A stretch of 64,000 nucleotides of DNA, taken from JAJFUI01 sp039698035 (GTDB lineage Bacteria > Planctomycetota > Planctomycetia > Pirellulales > Thermoguttaceae). The notes beneath the pieces are model-generated. The model was given only the letters and a program-made list of their open reading frames with translations. It was not told the origin of the DNA and ran no database searches. Position numbers and translations under genes: made by a program. The stretch lies in NCBI GenBank assembly GCA_039698035.1, contig JBDKSW010000019.1:89161-153160 (forward strand), read 5' to 3'. Shown piece after piece: positions 54,018 through 62,103 of the stretch (the stretch's first letter is position 1; every line of letters starts with the position of its first letter).

Positions 54018-54698
54018 ATGGAAGCCAGCGAACCCTTTCGGGTCATGGACTGTAGCCTGGTCCGTCTGGCGACCGGCCGCCAGTGCGTCAATCTGCGCGA
54101 GCTTCTCGAGGCCGTTCGTACAGTTCCCGAAGCGGTTCTCGAACACCACATGATGCGGTGTGCCATCGAAGACCACTTCGAGTTGTACGAGTTCCCCAAC
54201 GATTTGGCCCGCTGGTGCTGGACCGCGCTTGGGGACAACGTCGTCGCCGAGGAGCTTGGGCTGATCGACCCCTATCGGCAATTGACCACGGCGCCGCTCC
54301 GCGAGCGACTCGTCAACACGATGGAAGCCCGCCTCTGGGAACTCGACCACGCGCGTTGGTGCCGCCCCGGCCTGGAGCTTCACCTGGTCTACTCGCGATT
54401 GATCGCCTACGACATTGGCGAGTGCGTCTCGACCCCGGCGGCCCTCCTGGAAGCCATCGAGCGGATGTCGCTGCGGTCCCTCTTCTACCATGTCCACGAA
54501 GCCCGACGCCGCACACAGGGCCTTTCCGACGACTTCTCGCTCTGGCTCGAACAGAGCGGCGCCGACGCTGGACTGGTCGCCGCATTGCGTCAGATCGACT
54601 TCTACTTTCTCAACCTCAACCAACTCCGCGAAGCGCTGATCGATGCATTCCGGCGTTACGTCGCCGCCGCCCCTCCCGTGCCAAGGAGCGTCCCATGA
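54018..54698 (+). CDS. DUF5752-family protein linked to trehalose glycosyltransferase
   Basis: A 226-residue soluble protein with FRVMDCSLVRLATGRQCVNLRELLEAVRTVPEAVLEHHMMR at the N-terminus. The C-terminal half holds IYHV-like LRSLFYHVHEARRRTQGLSDDFSLWL. Both segments fit the DUF5752 family, recalled as adjacent to GT4-type trehalose synthases. Conserved His and Asp residues suggest a substrate- or partner-binding role, but no activity is known. Its stop overlaps the next ATG as ATGA, so both proteins are made in similar amounts and may form a complex. Confidence 0.75.
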   Translation: MEASEPFRVMDCSLVRLATGRQCVNLRELLEAVRTVPEAVLEHHMMRCAIEDHFELYEFPNDLARWCWTALGDNVVAEELGLIDPYRQLTTAPLRERLVNTMEARLWELDHARWCRPGLELHLVYSRLIAYDIGECVSTPAALLEAIERMSLRSLFYHVHEARRRTQGLSDDFSLWLEQSGADAGLVAALRQIDFYFLNLNQLREALIDAFRRYVAAAPPVPRSVP

Positions 54699-55924
54699 GA
54701 CTCCTCGACCGGTACGAAGAAGTCGTCGGCCATCAGGAAGTAGAGCATCTGCGCCGTTTGGCCGAACGGCTGGCCGGCAAACGGATCGTCCACGTTAACT
54801 CGACGCGCACCGGCGGCGGCGTCGCCGAAATCCTCGGTTGGATGGTCCCGCTGATGAATGAGCTGGGCATCGACGCCCGCTGGGAGGTCATCTCCGGTCC
54901 GCCCGACTTCTACCGCGTCACCAAGACCTTTCACAACGGACTGCAAGGGCGGCCCGTCAACCTTCGCAAAAGAGATTTCGATCTCCACTACGAAGTCAAT
55001 CGGGAAAACGCAGCTCGGCTGGACCTCCATGCGGACATCGTCTTCGTGCACGATCCGCAACCGATCTACCTGCCGGCGTTCACCCCGCCGGACCAAGTTG
55101 GCCGCTGGATCTGGCGATGCCACATCGACGCATCCCGTCCGGACTGGGCCGTTTGGAAGCACCTCGAGGCGGCCATCCCGCACTACCGAGCCGCCATTTT
55201 TTCGCTGGCCGCGTTCGCCCGACCGTTGACCGTGCCGATGTTCCTCATCATGCCGGCCATCGACCCGCTCTCCGACAAAAACTGCGCCATGCCCGAGACC
55301 GAGCGACTCGAGGTCCTGGCCCGCTTTGGACTCGATCCCGAGCGACCGCTCCTGCTCCAGGTCTCCCGCTTCGACCGCTTCAAGGACCCGCTGGGGGTCA
55401 TCGAAGCCTACCGCCTGCTCAAGCCTTACTATCCGACCATGCAATTGGCGCTGGTCGGCGGCCCCGCCGACGACGATCCCGAGGGTGCCGAAGTCCTCGG
55501 CGAGGTCCAAGAGCAAGCCGGCAACGATCCTGACCTCAAGGTCCTGCTACTGCCGCCGGATTCGCACCGCGCGATCAACGCCTTGCAACGTTCCGCGACC
55601 GTCGTTCTTCAAAAGTCCCTCAAGGAAGGCTTCGGCCTGACGGTCACCGAAGCTCTTTGGAAAGGCAAACCGGTCGTCGGCGGCGCCTGCGGCGGCATCA
55701 CCCAACAAGTCCACGACTATCATACGGGCTTCCTCGTCCACTCGCCGGCCGGCGCCGCGTACCGTGTTCATTTTCTGCTCCGCTACGCCAACCGCCGTCA
55801 GCGGATGGGCCAAACCGGCCACGACTTCGTCCTCCAACACTTTCTGCTCAACCGCAACCTCCGCAACTACTTGGCCATGCTTCTCTGCCTCGATCAACCG
55901 GAAGCCGGCACACTCGTAGTCTGA
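54695..55924 (+). CDS. treT: TreT-like trehalose-forming glycosyltransferase (GT4)
   Basis: A 409-residue GT-B enzyme. KRIVHVNSTRTGGGVAEIL at residues 29-48 and DIVFVHDPQP, WIWRCHIDASRPDWAVW are hallmarks of TreT, which joins NDP-glucose and glucose into trehalose. The donor domain has LLQVSRFDRFKDPLGVIEAY, DLKVLLLPPDSHRAINALQR and the E-x7-E region KSLKEGFGLTVTEALWKGKPVVGGACGGI. The ATG at 54695 overlaps the DUF5752 stop. Together with treZ-treY it gives the cell two trehalose routes, one from alpha-glucan and one from activated glucose. Substrate is inferred from family. Confidence 0.82.
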   Translation: MRLLDRYEEVVGHQEVEHLRRLAERLAGKRIVHVNSTRTGGGVAEILGWMVPLMNELGIDARWEVISGPPDFYRVTKTFHNGLQGRPVNLRKRDFDLHYEVNRENAARLDLHADIVFVHDPQPIYLPAFTPPDQVGRWIWRCHIDASRPDWAVWKHLEAAIPHYRAAIFSLAAFARPLTVPMFLIMPAIDPLSDKNCAMPETERLEVLARFGLDPERPLLLQVSRFDRFKDPLGVIEAYRLLKPYYPTMQLALVGGPADDDPEGAEVLGEVQEQAGNDPDLKVLLLPPDSHRAINALQRSATVVLQKSLKEGFGLTVTEALWKGKPVVGGACGGITQQVHDYHTGFLVHSPAGAAYRVHFLLRYANRRQRMGQTGHDFVLQHFLLNRNLRNYLAMLLCLDQPEAGTLVV

Positions 55925-55968
55925 CGCCAGCATCCCTCGCCCCCCACACTCGTCTCGGCGTCTCCGGC

Positions 55969-55998
55969 TTGACTTTCCGGCCGCCGCTCGGCTATGCT
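55969..55998 (+). promoter_or_regulatory. Promoter of the histidine kinase gene, leaderless layout
   Basis: TTGACT (55969-55974), an 18-base spacer and TATGCT (55993-55998). The predicted transcription start (about 7 bases after the -10) falls on or next to the ATG at 56006. Confidence 0.5.
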
Positions 55999-56005
55999 CG
56001 GCTCC

Positions 56006-56959
56006 ATGTCCTTCCGCCGTTCGCTGAGCACGCCGATCCTCCTGGCAATCGCCATGTTCGTCTTGCTGGCGGTGCTCACCGTCGGCTGGGTGCTGCTCTC
56101 GGTCTTCGGCGCGCTACAACATGCCGACTTCTCGGGCGTTTACTGGGCCCTACTCCCCATCGGCTCGACGTTCCTGTTGCTGCTCGTCGTGGGCGTCGTC
56201 CTGTACCTGATCCTTTCGATCAAGGCCATCAATCTCACCCGGCGACAATCCAATTTCATCGACAGCGTCACGCACGAGTTGAAGTCGCCCATCGCCTCGA
56301 TGAAGCTCTATCTGCAAACGCTGAATCGCCGCCAGGTGAGCCAGCAGTTGCAGGCCGATTTCCACCGTTTCATGCTCGAAGACCTCGAACGGCTCGATCA
56401 TCTCATCAACCAAATGCTCGAAGCCGGGCGGCTCGACGCCGAGCGCTCTCCCGAAGAAAACGAGGACATCGATCTGGCCGGCCTGCTGCGCCATTGCGCC
56501 GCCTCTGTCTGCATGAGTTACCGCGTTCCGCCCGACACGGTCCGGCTCGACCTGCAACCTGGCACGGTCGTTGGCCGCCGTGTCGATTTCGACATCATCT
56601 TTCGCAATCTGATCGACAACGCGGTGAAATATGCCGCCGCGCCGCCGCGAGTCGAGGTCACCCTGCGACCGGATTCCAGTCGCTTGATCGCGCGGATCGC
56701 CGATAACGGCCCCGGCATCCCCCAGCACTTGCGTCGCAAGATCTTCGGTCGGTTCGTCCGTCTCGGAATGGAATTGGAGCGCAAGAAGCCAGGCACCGGT
56801 TTGGGGCTCTACATCGCCCGAACGCTCGTGCGCCGCTACCGCGGCCAGATCCGCGTCCGCGACCCCGAGCGCGGGCCAGGCACGGTCTTCGAGGTCCAAC
56901 TGCCGGCCAAGCCGCCCGCTCTCTCGCCAAAGGATGAGGAACCCTCGCCATTAAGCTGA
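56006..56959 (+). CDS. Sensor histidine kinase
   Basis: A 317-residue inner-membrane kinase. Two helices (about 10-33 and 48-72) bracket a periplasmic loop of only about 15 residues, so it probably senses the membrane or a partner protein. The dimerisation domain has the H box FIDSVTHELKSPIASMKL with H90. The ATPase domain has the N box FRNLIDNAVKYA, G1 DNGPGIP and G2 GTGLGLYIA. An ATG at 55994 is in frame, but the promoter overlaps it, which favours 56006. The response regulator follows 68 bases downstream, probably its partner. Confidence 0.92.
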   Translation: MSFRRSLSTPILLAIAMFVLLAVLTVGWVLLSVFGALQHADFSGVYWALLPIGSTFLLLLVVGVVLYLILSIKAINLTRRQSNFIDSVTHELKSPIASMKLYLQTLNRRQVSQQLQADFHRFMLEDLERLDHLINQMLEAGRLDAERSPEENEDIDLAGLLRHCAASVCMSYRVPPDTVRLDLQPGTVVGRRVDFDIIFRNLIDNAVKYAAAPPRVEVTLRPDSSRLIARIADNGPGIPQHLRRKIFGRFVRLGMELERKKPGTGLGLYIARTLVRRYRGQIRVRDPERGPGTVFEVQLPAKPPALSPKDEEPSPLS

Positions 56960-57013
56960 GCGCAGGACTGCATCGCTCCCATCCAAGGCGTGGGAATCGG
57001 GCCGAGTTTCGGT

Positions 57014-57019
57014 TACAAT
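57014..57019 (+). promoter_or_regulatory. Candidate -10 of the response regulator gene
   Basis: TACAAT ends 8 bases before the ATG at 57028, which would give an almost leaderless mRNA. The -35 (TGGGAA at 56991, 17-base spacer) is poor. Confidence 0.3.
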
Positions 57020-57027
57020 CCTCAATC

Positions 57028-57777
57028 ATGCCCAACCATGAGCACATCTTGGTCGTCGAAGACGAGGAACATCTCGCAACCGGCATCAGGTACAACTTAG
57101 TCGCCGAGGGGTATCGCGTTACGATCGTCGGCGACGGCCCCTCGGCGCTCGCCGTCCTCCGAGACCCGGCCAACCCGGTGGACCTGCTGATTCTCGATCT
57201 CATGCTGCCTGGCATGAGCGGCTACGCGGTTTGCGAAGCGTTGCGATCCTTCGATGTCGATACGCCCGTGCTTGTTCTCACTGCGCGCACCCTGGTCGAG
57301 GACCGCACCCACGGCTTCGACGTGGGCGCCAACCAATACCTCACGAAACCGTTCGACCTGGAAGAATTTCTCAGCCGCGTCAAGAACCTGTTGACGTTTC
57401 ACAACCGGCGGCAACGACAAGAGCGACGCCAGTCCGGCGACATGGCCGTGTTTGAGTTCGACGAGGCAAAGGTCAATTTCGAGACCTTCGAGGTCGTGGT
57501 GCGCGGCGTGCCGGCCCGCCTGACCCAGCTCGAAATGACCCTGCTGCGCTACTTCATCGAGAACCAGGGGCGTGTCATCCCGCGCAGCGAGCTGCTCGAA
57601 AACGTCTGGGGGATGCCGGGCACTCTGAACACCCGCGCCCCCGACCAGTTCATCCGGCGGCTCCGAAAGACATTCGAGTCCGACCCGGCCCGGCCGCGCC
57701 ACTTCCTGACCATCCGCGACGCCGGCTACCGCTTCGTTGCCAAGCCGGAAAGCGGAATGGACGCGATGCCGCAGTAG
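57028..57777 (+). CDS. OmpR/PhoB-family response regulator
   Basis: A 249-residue transcription factor. The receiver domain (about 6-120) has the acidic pair in VVEDEE, phosphoacceptor D57 in LILDLMLPG, T85 in LVLTART and K107 in YLTKPFD, all canonical. The C-terminal winged-helix domain (about 143-243) has LTQLEMTLLRYFIENQGRVIPRSELLENVWG and IRRLRKTFESDPARPRHFLTIRDAGYRF. It is most likely phosphorylated by the adjacent kinase. Targets are unknown; the neighbouring trehalose, GHMP kinase and mannosidase genes are candidates by position only. Confidence 0.94.
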   Translation: MPNHEHILVVEDEEHLATGIRYNLVAEGYRVTIVGDGPSALAVLRDPANPVDLLILDLMLPGMSGYAVCEALRSFDVDTPVLVLTARTLVEDRTHGFDVGANQYLTKPFDLEEFLSRVKNLLTFHNRRQRQERRQSGDMAVFEFDEAKVNFETFEVVVRGVPARLTQLEMTLLRYFIENQGRVIPRSELLENVWGMPGTLNTRAPDQFIRRLRKTFESDPARPRHFLTIRDAGYRFVAKPESGMDAMPQ

Positions 57778-57793
57778 CTCCGCGGCCCATCGA

Positions 57794-57810
57794 GCCGCCG
57801 GCGCGGCGGC
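57794..57810 (+). terminator. Hairpin after the response regulator gene
   Basis: GCCGCCG and CGGCGGC form a 7-bp stem with a GCG loop about 17 bases after the stop. A second pair, CCCC-TC-GGGG followed by GTTGTTTT, lies about 20 bases further and is more terminator-like. Confidence 0.4.
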
Positions 57811-57938
57811 ACTGATCCTGAAGCGTCGTCCCCTCGGGGGTTGTTTTCCCCGTTGCGGTGGACTAGGCTAGGCATTTGGGCCTACTTCCACTTTCTCCTC
57901 ACAAAGACGCGCAGCATGACCCACCGGAGGCGTGCATC

Positions 57939-59012
57939 ATGGCGACAACCGCAATCCACGGCGGCGTGAAAACGGTCGTTCCCTTCCGTGTGTGCGATCT
58001 TGGCGGCTGGACCGACACCTGGTTCTCCAACTCGGGCAACGTCCTCAACCTGGGCGTGCTGTGCCGGTACTTCGGCGCCAACGGCCCTTACCGCGGCATC
58101 CGCGTCATCATATCCGGCAAGAAGGTCCCGCCCAGCGAAAGCCGCATCGCCATCGAGGCGGCCGACCCCCTGTTCGATCAACAGATCCTCGTCGCGCAAC
58201 TCGACGACGCCGACACCGTCTCCAAAAACCTGCTGCTGGCTGGCATCTCGCTCATCGACCGAAAGTGCCTGCATGGCCACGTCACGCAGATCGACATCTC
58301 CAGCGTCTTTCCACCTGGCGGCTCCGTCGGCACGAGCGCCTCGGTCAACGTCGGCACGATTGCCGCCCTCAATGCCTACTACGACTGCCGCATGACGCCC
58401 AATCAAATCGCCCAGACCGCATGGCGTGCCGAGACCGAAGTCATGGGAGGGCAATCCGGCACCCAGGACCAATACTCGGCCGCGTTCGGACACGGCGTCA
58501 ACGCCATCGCCATCTCGAAGTTCCCTCGCACGACCTGCCGCGAGGTTGAAGTCTCGAACGCAACGCGCAAGGCGCTCGAAAAGGGCCTGATCACCGTCTT
58601 CTACGGCCAGCACGACTCGAGCGCCATGCACACCCGCGTCATCCGCGAGTTGGAGGGCACGAAGAACTCGCCCATCCTGAAAGTCCTTCGCCAGTTGCCG
58701 CAAGAGGCCGAACATTGCCTGCGACGGGACGATCTCGTCGGCTTCGGCAGGGCCATGCAGCAGAACACCGAAGCGCAACGCGAGCTGTGCGATGAACTCG
58801 TGTCGCACAAAGCCAACGCGTTCATCAACATCGCCAGACACTGCGGTGCGATCGGCTGGAAAGTCAACGGCGCGGGCGGCGCGGGCGGCTCGATCACGCT
58901 GCTCTTCCGATCGCGGCGCGCGGCAACCAATTTCCACGCCGAGTGCCGAACCAACTACACACCCGAACTCGGATATCTCTACTTCGAGCATCAATTGTCG
59001 CAGTGCGACTAG
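57939..59012 (+). CDS. GHMP-family sugar kinase
   Basis: A 357-residue ATP-dependent kinase with the GHMP fold. VPFRVCDLGGWTDTWFS near the N-terminus is the substrate-side signature of sugar kinases such as heptose-7-phosphate kinase and fucokinase. The phosphate-binding loop is FPPGGSVGTSASVNVGTIAAL, and the C-terminal glycine-rich motif is KVNGAGGAGGSITLLF. ATG at 57939 with GGAGG 8 bases upstream fixes the start. The substrate is unknown; the mannosidase next to it hints at a hexose or deoxyhexose, but no operon link is shown, as the following gene has its own promoter. Confidence 0.82.
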   Translation: MATTAIHGGVKTVVPFRVCDLGGWTDTWFSNSGNVLNLGVLCRYFGANGPYRGIRVIISGKKVPPSESRIAIEAADPLFDQQILVAQLDDADTVSKNLLLAGISLIDRKCLHGHVTQIDISSVFPPGGSVGTSASVNVGTIAALNAYYDCRMTPNQIAQTAWRAETEVMGGQSGTQDQYSAAFGHGVNAIAISKFPRTTCREVEVSNATRKALEKGLITVFYGQHDSSAMHTRVIRELEGTKNSPILKVLRQLPQEAEHCLRRDDLVGFGRAMQQNTEAQRELCDELVSHKANAFINIARHCGAIGWKVNGAGGAGGSITLLFRSRRAATNFHAECRTNYTPELGYLYFEHQLSQCD

Positions 59013-59097
59013 CCTTCTGATGTCCGGCAGAGCCGGCCCCATCAAGCCGCCGGCGGGGCCATCCGCCGATGACGCGCCTGCGCCCACCCGCACCCGT

Positions 59098-59126
59098 TTG
59101 CGGCCGCCCTCCAAAGGCGGTAAAAT
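59098..59126 (+). promoter_or_regulatory. Promoter of the GH92 gene
   Basis: TTGCGG (59098-59103), a 17-base spacer and TAAAAT (59121-59126), 44 bases before the ATG. The layout resembles the nagB promoter (TTGCGT-16-TAAAAT). Confidence 0.5.
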
Positions 59127-59170
59127 CTGGGCGTCCCGCCACGCAATCGAAAAACACCAAGGAATCGGAC

Positions 59171-61468
59171 ATGAACCTTCGCGCCACCCTTCGCGTGCGT
59201 TCGATGACGCTCCTCACTCTTGTTGCGCTGTTCGCTGGATCGTGCACGGCGGCCAACGCCGCCCCCCCGGCCGCAGGCCTCCTGCAATACGTCAACATTC
59301 TGCAAGGCACCGATTCCACCCCAGACTTCAGCTATGGCAACACGCTGCCGCTGGTCGGCACACCCTGGGCCATGACCGACTGGACGCCGCAAACCTGCAC
59401 CGACGAAAATGCCTGGTTTTTCCGTTACCCGGTCCACAAGATCCTCGGCTTTCGGGCGACCCACCAGCCTAGCCCCTGGATGGGCGACTACGGCAACTTC
59501 GTCATCATGCCCGAGACGGGTCCGCTCGTCGTCGGCGCGGAGGAACGTGCGGCCGACTATGACATCAACGCGAGCGTCTATCGCCCCGACTACTTGCGCA
59601 TCAAGCTGCCGCGCTACGGAGTGACCGTCGAGCTCACCGCCTCCGAGCGGTGCGGCGTCTTCCGCTTCACATTCGAGAAAGCCAACTCGGGCCGCCTGCT
59701 GATCGATCCGGCCGGTCCCTCCTCCGTCGAGTTTGTGGGTCGCCGGTTTCAGGGCTTTAGCAAAGCCCACGCCAACCCGGCGCCGGCCAACTATGCGACC
59801 TACTTTGTCGGCACACTGGACCGCGACATCCGCCGCCACGGAACCTTCACCGACGCGCCAAAGAAGATGCAGCGCGGCGAAAGCGGCCCGCGCGTCGGCG
59901 GTTTTGTCGAGTTCGAGACAGCGGACCGCCCCACAGTCGAAATCCGCATCGCCACTTCCCACATCAGCATCGAACAGGCGTTAAGAAACCTCGAAACGGA
60001 AACCCAAGGAGGTTTCGACGCCGTTCGGGCCCGCACCGTCGAAAAATGGGAACGCAATCTGGCGAAGATCGACATCGAAGGCACGCTGCAGCAGCGGAAG
60101 ACGTTCTACACGTGCCTCTATCGGGCGCTCAAGTATCCGCACCAGTTCCACGAAATCGACGCCCAAGGCAAGAAGATTCACTTCAGCCCGTGGGACGGCC
60201 GCGTCCATGATGGCGTCTGCTATGTCGATTCGGGCCTGTGGGACACGTTCCGCACCCAATTCCCGCTCTACTCGATCGTCTATCCCGACCGCCTCGGCGA
60301 GATCATTGAAGGCTGGCTCAACGCCTACCGCGAAGGCGGCTGGCTGCCCCAATGGCCCAGTCCCGGCGGATTCGGCGGCATGGTCGGAACGCACGCCGAC
60401 GCCATGATCGCTGACGCAATGGTCAAACACATCTCCGGCTTTGACCTGCCGACGGCCTACGCCGCGTTGCATCAAGACGCCTTTGGCGTTCGCGCCTCGG
60501 ACCGGGACGGCGGTCGTGGCGGCATGAAGGAATATCTCAAGCTCGGCTATGTCCCGTCGCGAGCAGCGCCCGACTGGCTCTCCGCAAGCCTCGACTTCGC
60601 CTACGACGACTGGTGCGTCGCGCAAGCAGCCAAACTGCTCCGCAAGGACAACGATTACCAGGTTCTCATCGAGCGAGCCCAAAATTACCGCAAATGCTGG
60701 GACCCGGCGGTCGGCTTCATGCGAGCCAAGAAGGCCAACGGCGCCTGGGCCGAGCCCGCATTCGACGAGTTCTCCTGGGGCAACGGTTACTGCGAGGGCG
60801 GCCCCTGGCAATGCAGTTGGGCCGTGCAGCATGACGCGGCTGGACTCGCCGAACTCCTGGGCGGCCGAGCCGCGTTGGCCGCGAAGCTCGACCAAATGTT
60901 CGCGTCTCCGCCGACATTCCACCCCGGCGGTTACGGCCGGGTGATCCATGAGATGTGCGAAATGGCCGCCCTCCACAGCGGTCAGTACGCACAGTCCAAC
61001 CAACCGAGCTTCCATCACGCCTACCTCTACACCGCCGCAGGCCAACCGTGGAAGACCGAGCTCTTGACCCGAAAGACCTGCGCCGAATTCTACAACGATG
61101 GGCCCAAGGGCTACATCGGCGACGAGGACAACGGCTCGGCCGCCAGTTGGTACCTGCTCGGCACGCTGGGCTTCTATCCGCTGACGCCAGGCCATCCCAC
61201 GTACGTCCTGACCAGCCCGGCGGCCCCGAAGGCGGTCATTCATCTCCCCGGCGGCAAAGACTTCACGATCCTCGCGCCCGGCAACCAACCGGGGAAGGTC
61301 TACGTCCAGAAGCGCACCCTCAACGGGCGCCCCGTGAACAAGACCTGGATCGCTCATCAGGACATCGCCAACGGCGGCACGCTCGCAGTCGAGCTTGGCT
61401 CGCAACCCAACGTCCGCGAGATCAAGGCCGACGAGCTCCCCTACTCGGCGTCCAACGAGCGCCGCTGA
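59171..61468 (+). CDS. Secreted GH92-family alpha-mannosidase
   Basis: A 765-residue exported enzyme that probably removes alpha-linked mannose from external glycans with calcium. A signal peptide covers about residues 1-30 (LLTLVALFAGSCTAANA, with a Cys that might also make it a lipoprotein). The N-terminal beta-sandwich begins YVNILQGTDSTPDFSYGNTLPLVG. The (alpha/alpha)6 barrel holds DSGLWDTFRTQFPLYSIV, GTHADAMIADA and FSWGNGYCEGGPWQCSWAVQHD. The C-terminal signature YIGDEDNGSAASWYLLGTLGFYP is diagnostic. The frame is open upstream to 59069, but the ATG at 59171 starts the signal peptide. Confidence 0.92.
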   Translation: MNLRATLRVRSMTLLTLVALFAGSCTAANAAPPAAGLLQYVNILQGTDSTPDFSYGNTLPLVGTPWAMTDWTPQTCTDENAWFFRYPVHKILGFRATHQPSPWMGDYGNFVIMPETGPLVVGAEERAADYDINASVYRPDYLRIKLPRYGVTVELTASERCGVFRFTFEKANSGRLLIDPAGPSSVEFVGRRFQGFSKAHANPAPANYATYFVGTLDRDIRRHGTFTDAPKKMQRGESGPRVGGFVEFETADRPTVEIRIATSHISIEQALRNLETETQGGFDAVRARTVEKWERNLAKIDIEGTLQQRKTFYTCLYRALKYPHQFHEIDAQGKKIHFSPWDGRVHDGVCYVDSGLWDTFRTQFPLYSIVYPDRLGEIIEGWLNAYREGGWLPQWPSPGGFGGMVGTHADAMIADAMVKHISGFDLPTAYAALHQDAFGVRASDRDGGRGGMKEYLKLGYVPSRAAPDWLSASLDFAYDDWCVAQAAKLLRKDNDYQVLIERAQNYRKCWDPAVGFMRAKKANGAWAEPAFDEFSWGNGYCEGGPWQCSWAVQHDAAGLAELLGGRAALAAKLDQMFASPPTFHPGGYGRVIHEMCEMAALHSGQYAQSNQPSFHHAYLYTAAGQPWKTELLTRKTCAEFYNDGPKGYIGDEDNGSAASWYLLGTLGFYPLTPGHPTYVLTSPAAPKAVIHLPGGKDFTILAPGNQPGKVYVQKRTLNGRPVNKTWIAHQDIANGGTLAVELGSQPNVREIKADELPYSASNERR

Positions 61469-61919
61469 GATGCGGCTCGTTGCCACGACTCGTCGCACCG
61501 CAGACTGAGCGTTCCTTCTCGCATCGGCCAACACGGCGGATCGGTGGGTGTCTGCGCCCTGCGCCGGGCATCCTCGCGGCAAAGACCCGCGGAACCGCGC
61601 GGCAGAACACCCGGCCTGGAACAGACCGTCATTCCGAGCGTCGCGAAGAATCTCTTTCCCCGACGCGGGTCCTGACCTGAAGACGAGATCGTTCGCCAGG
61701 CCCAGGATGGCCTGAATTTCCGAACGCCTTGACGGCAAGCGTGGGCAAGCCGCTCGGCGCGATCAACGCTTGGCCCAAGCCGGCATTTTCCTTCTTTTCT
61801 TCTGCTGCTCCGCGCTCCGCCGCTTGCCACAACCAAGAATCGATAATTTCGACACATCCGATACGGCCGGCACGGCCACAGAAAACTGTTGTGGAAAACA
61901 ACACTTAGGTATGTGGAAC

Positions 61920-61934
61920 TGCGCTATATGCGCA
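61920..61934. promoter_or_regulatory. 15-nt palindrome, candidate operator 1
   Basis: TGCGCTATATGCGCA: 5-bp arms around TATAT, 170 bases upstream of the chemoreceptor start. It resembles the second copy 70 bases further on. Confidence 0.4.
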
Positions 61935-61989
61935 AACTTTCGTGACGGGTGGAGCTATAAGCACTCATCGCAACGAATTCGGCGCGCAG

Positions 61990-62004
61990 TGCGAATATTT
62001 CGCA
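61990..62004. promoter_or_regulatory. 15-nt palindrome, candidate operator 2
   Basis: TGCGAATATTTCGCA: 6-bp arms around TAT, 100 bases before the chemoreceptor start. It shares TGCG...CGCA ends, length and an AT-rich centre with the first copy. Confidence 0.4.
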
Positions 62005-62103
62005 ATAACGACGCCCTCGCATTCCAAAGAACCACGCGAATCACACCCCGGTTCAACAGGCACCATCGCGTGCCGTTACAACCCAACTCTGGAGGATGCA
62101 ACC

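Larger units (their letters stand above)
61469..62103. other. Intergenic region, 635 bases
   Basis: No convincing ORF or RNA gene was seen. The left part is GC-rich and contains a sequence starting CATTCCGAGCG (61630) that looks like a worn dispersed repeat. The right part (61800-62090) is AT-richer and carries the regulatory candidates listed separately, including TGTTGT-GGAAA-ACAACA (61887-61903). It ends with the GGAGGA ribosome-binding site of the chemoreceptor gene (62091-62096). Confidence 0.5.

Noticed and set aside
59981..61738. A 585-codon minus-strand frame over the GH92 gene
   Set aside because: Shadow; the GH92 signature is on the plus strand.
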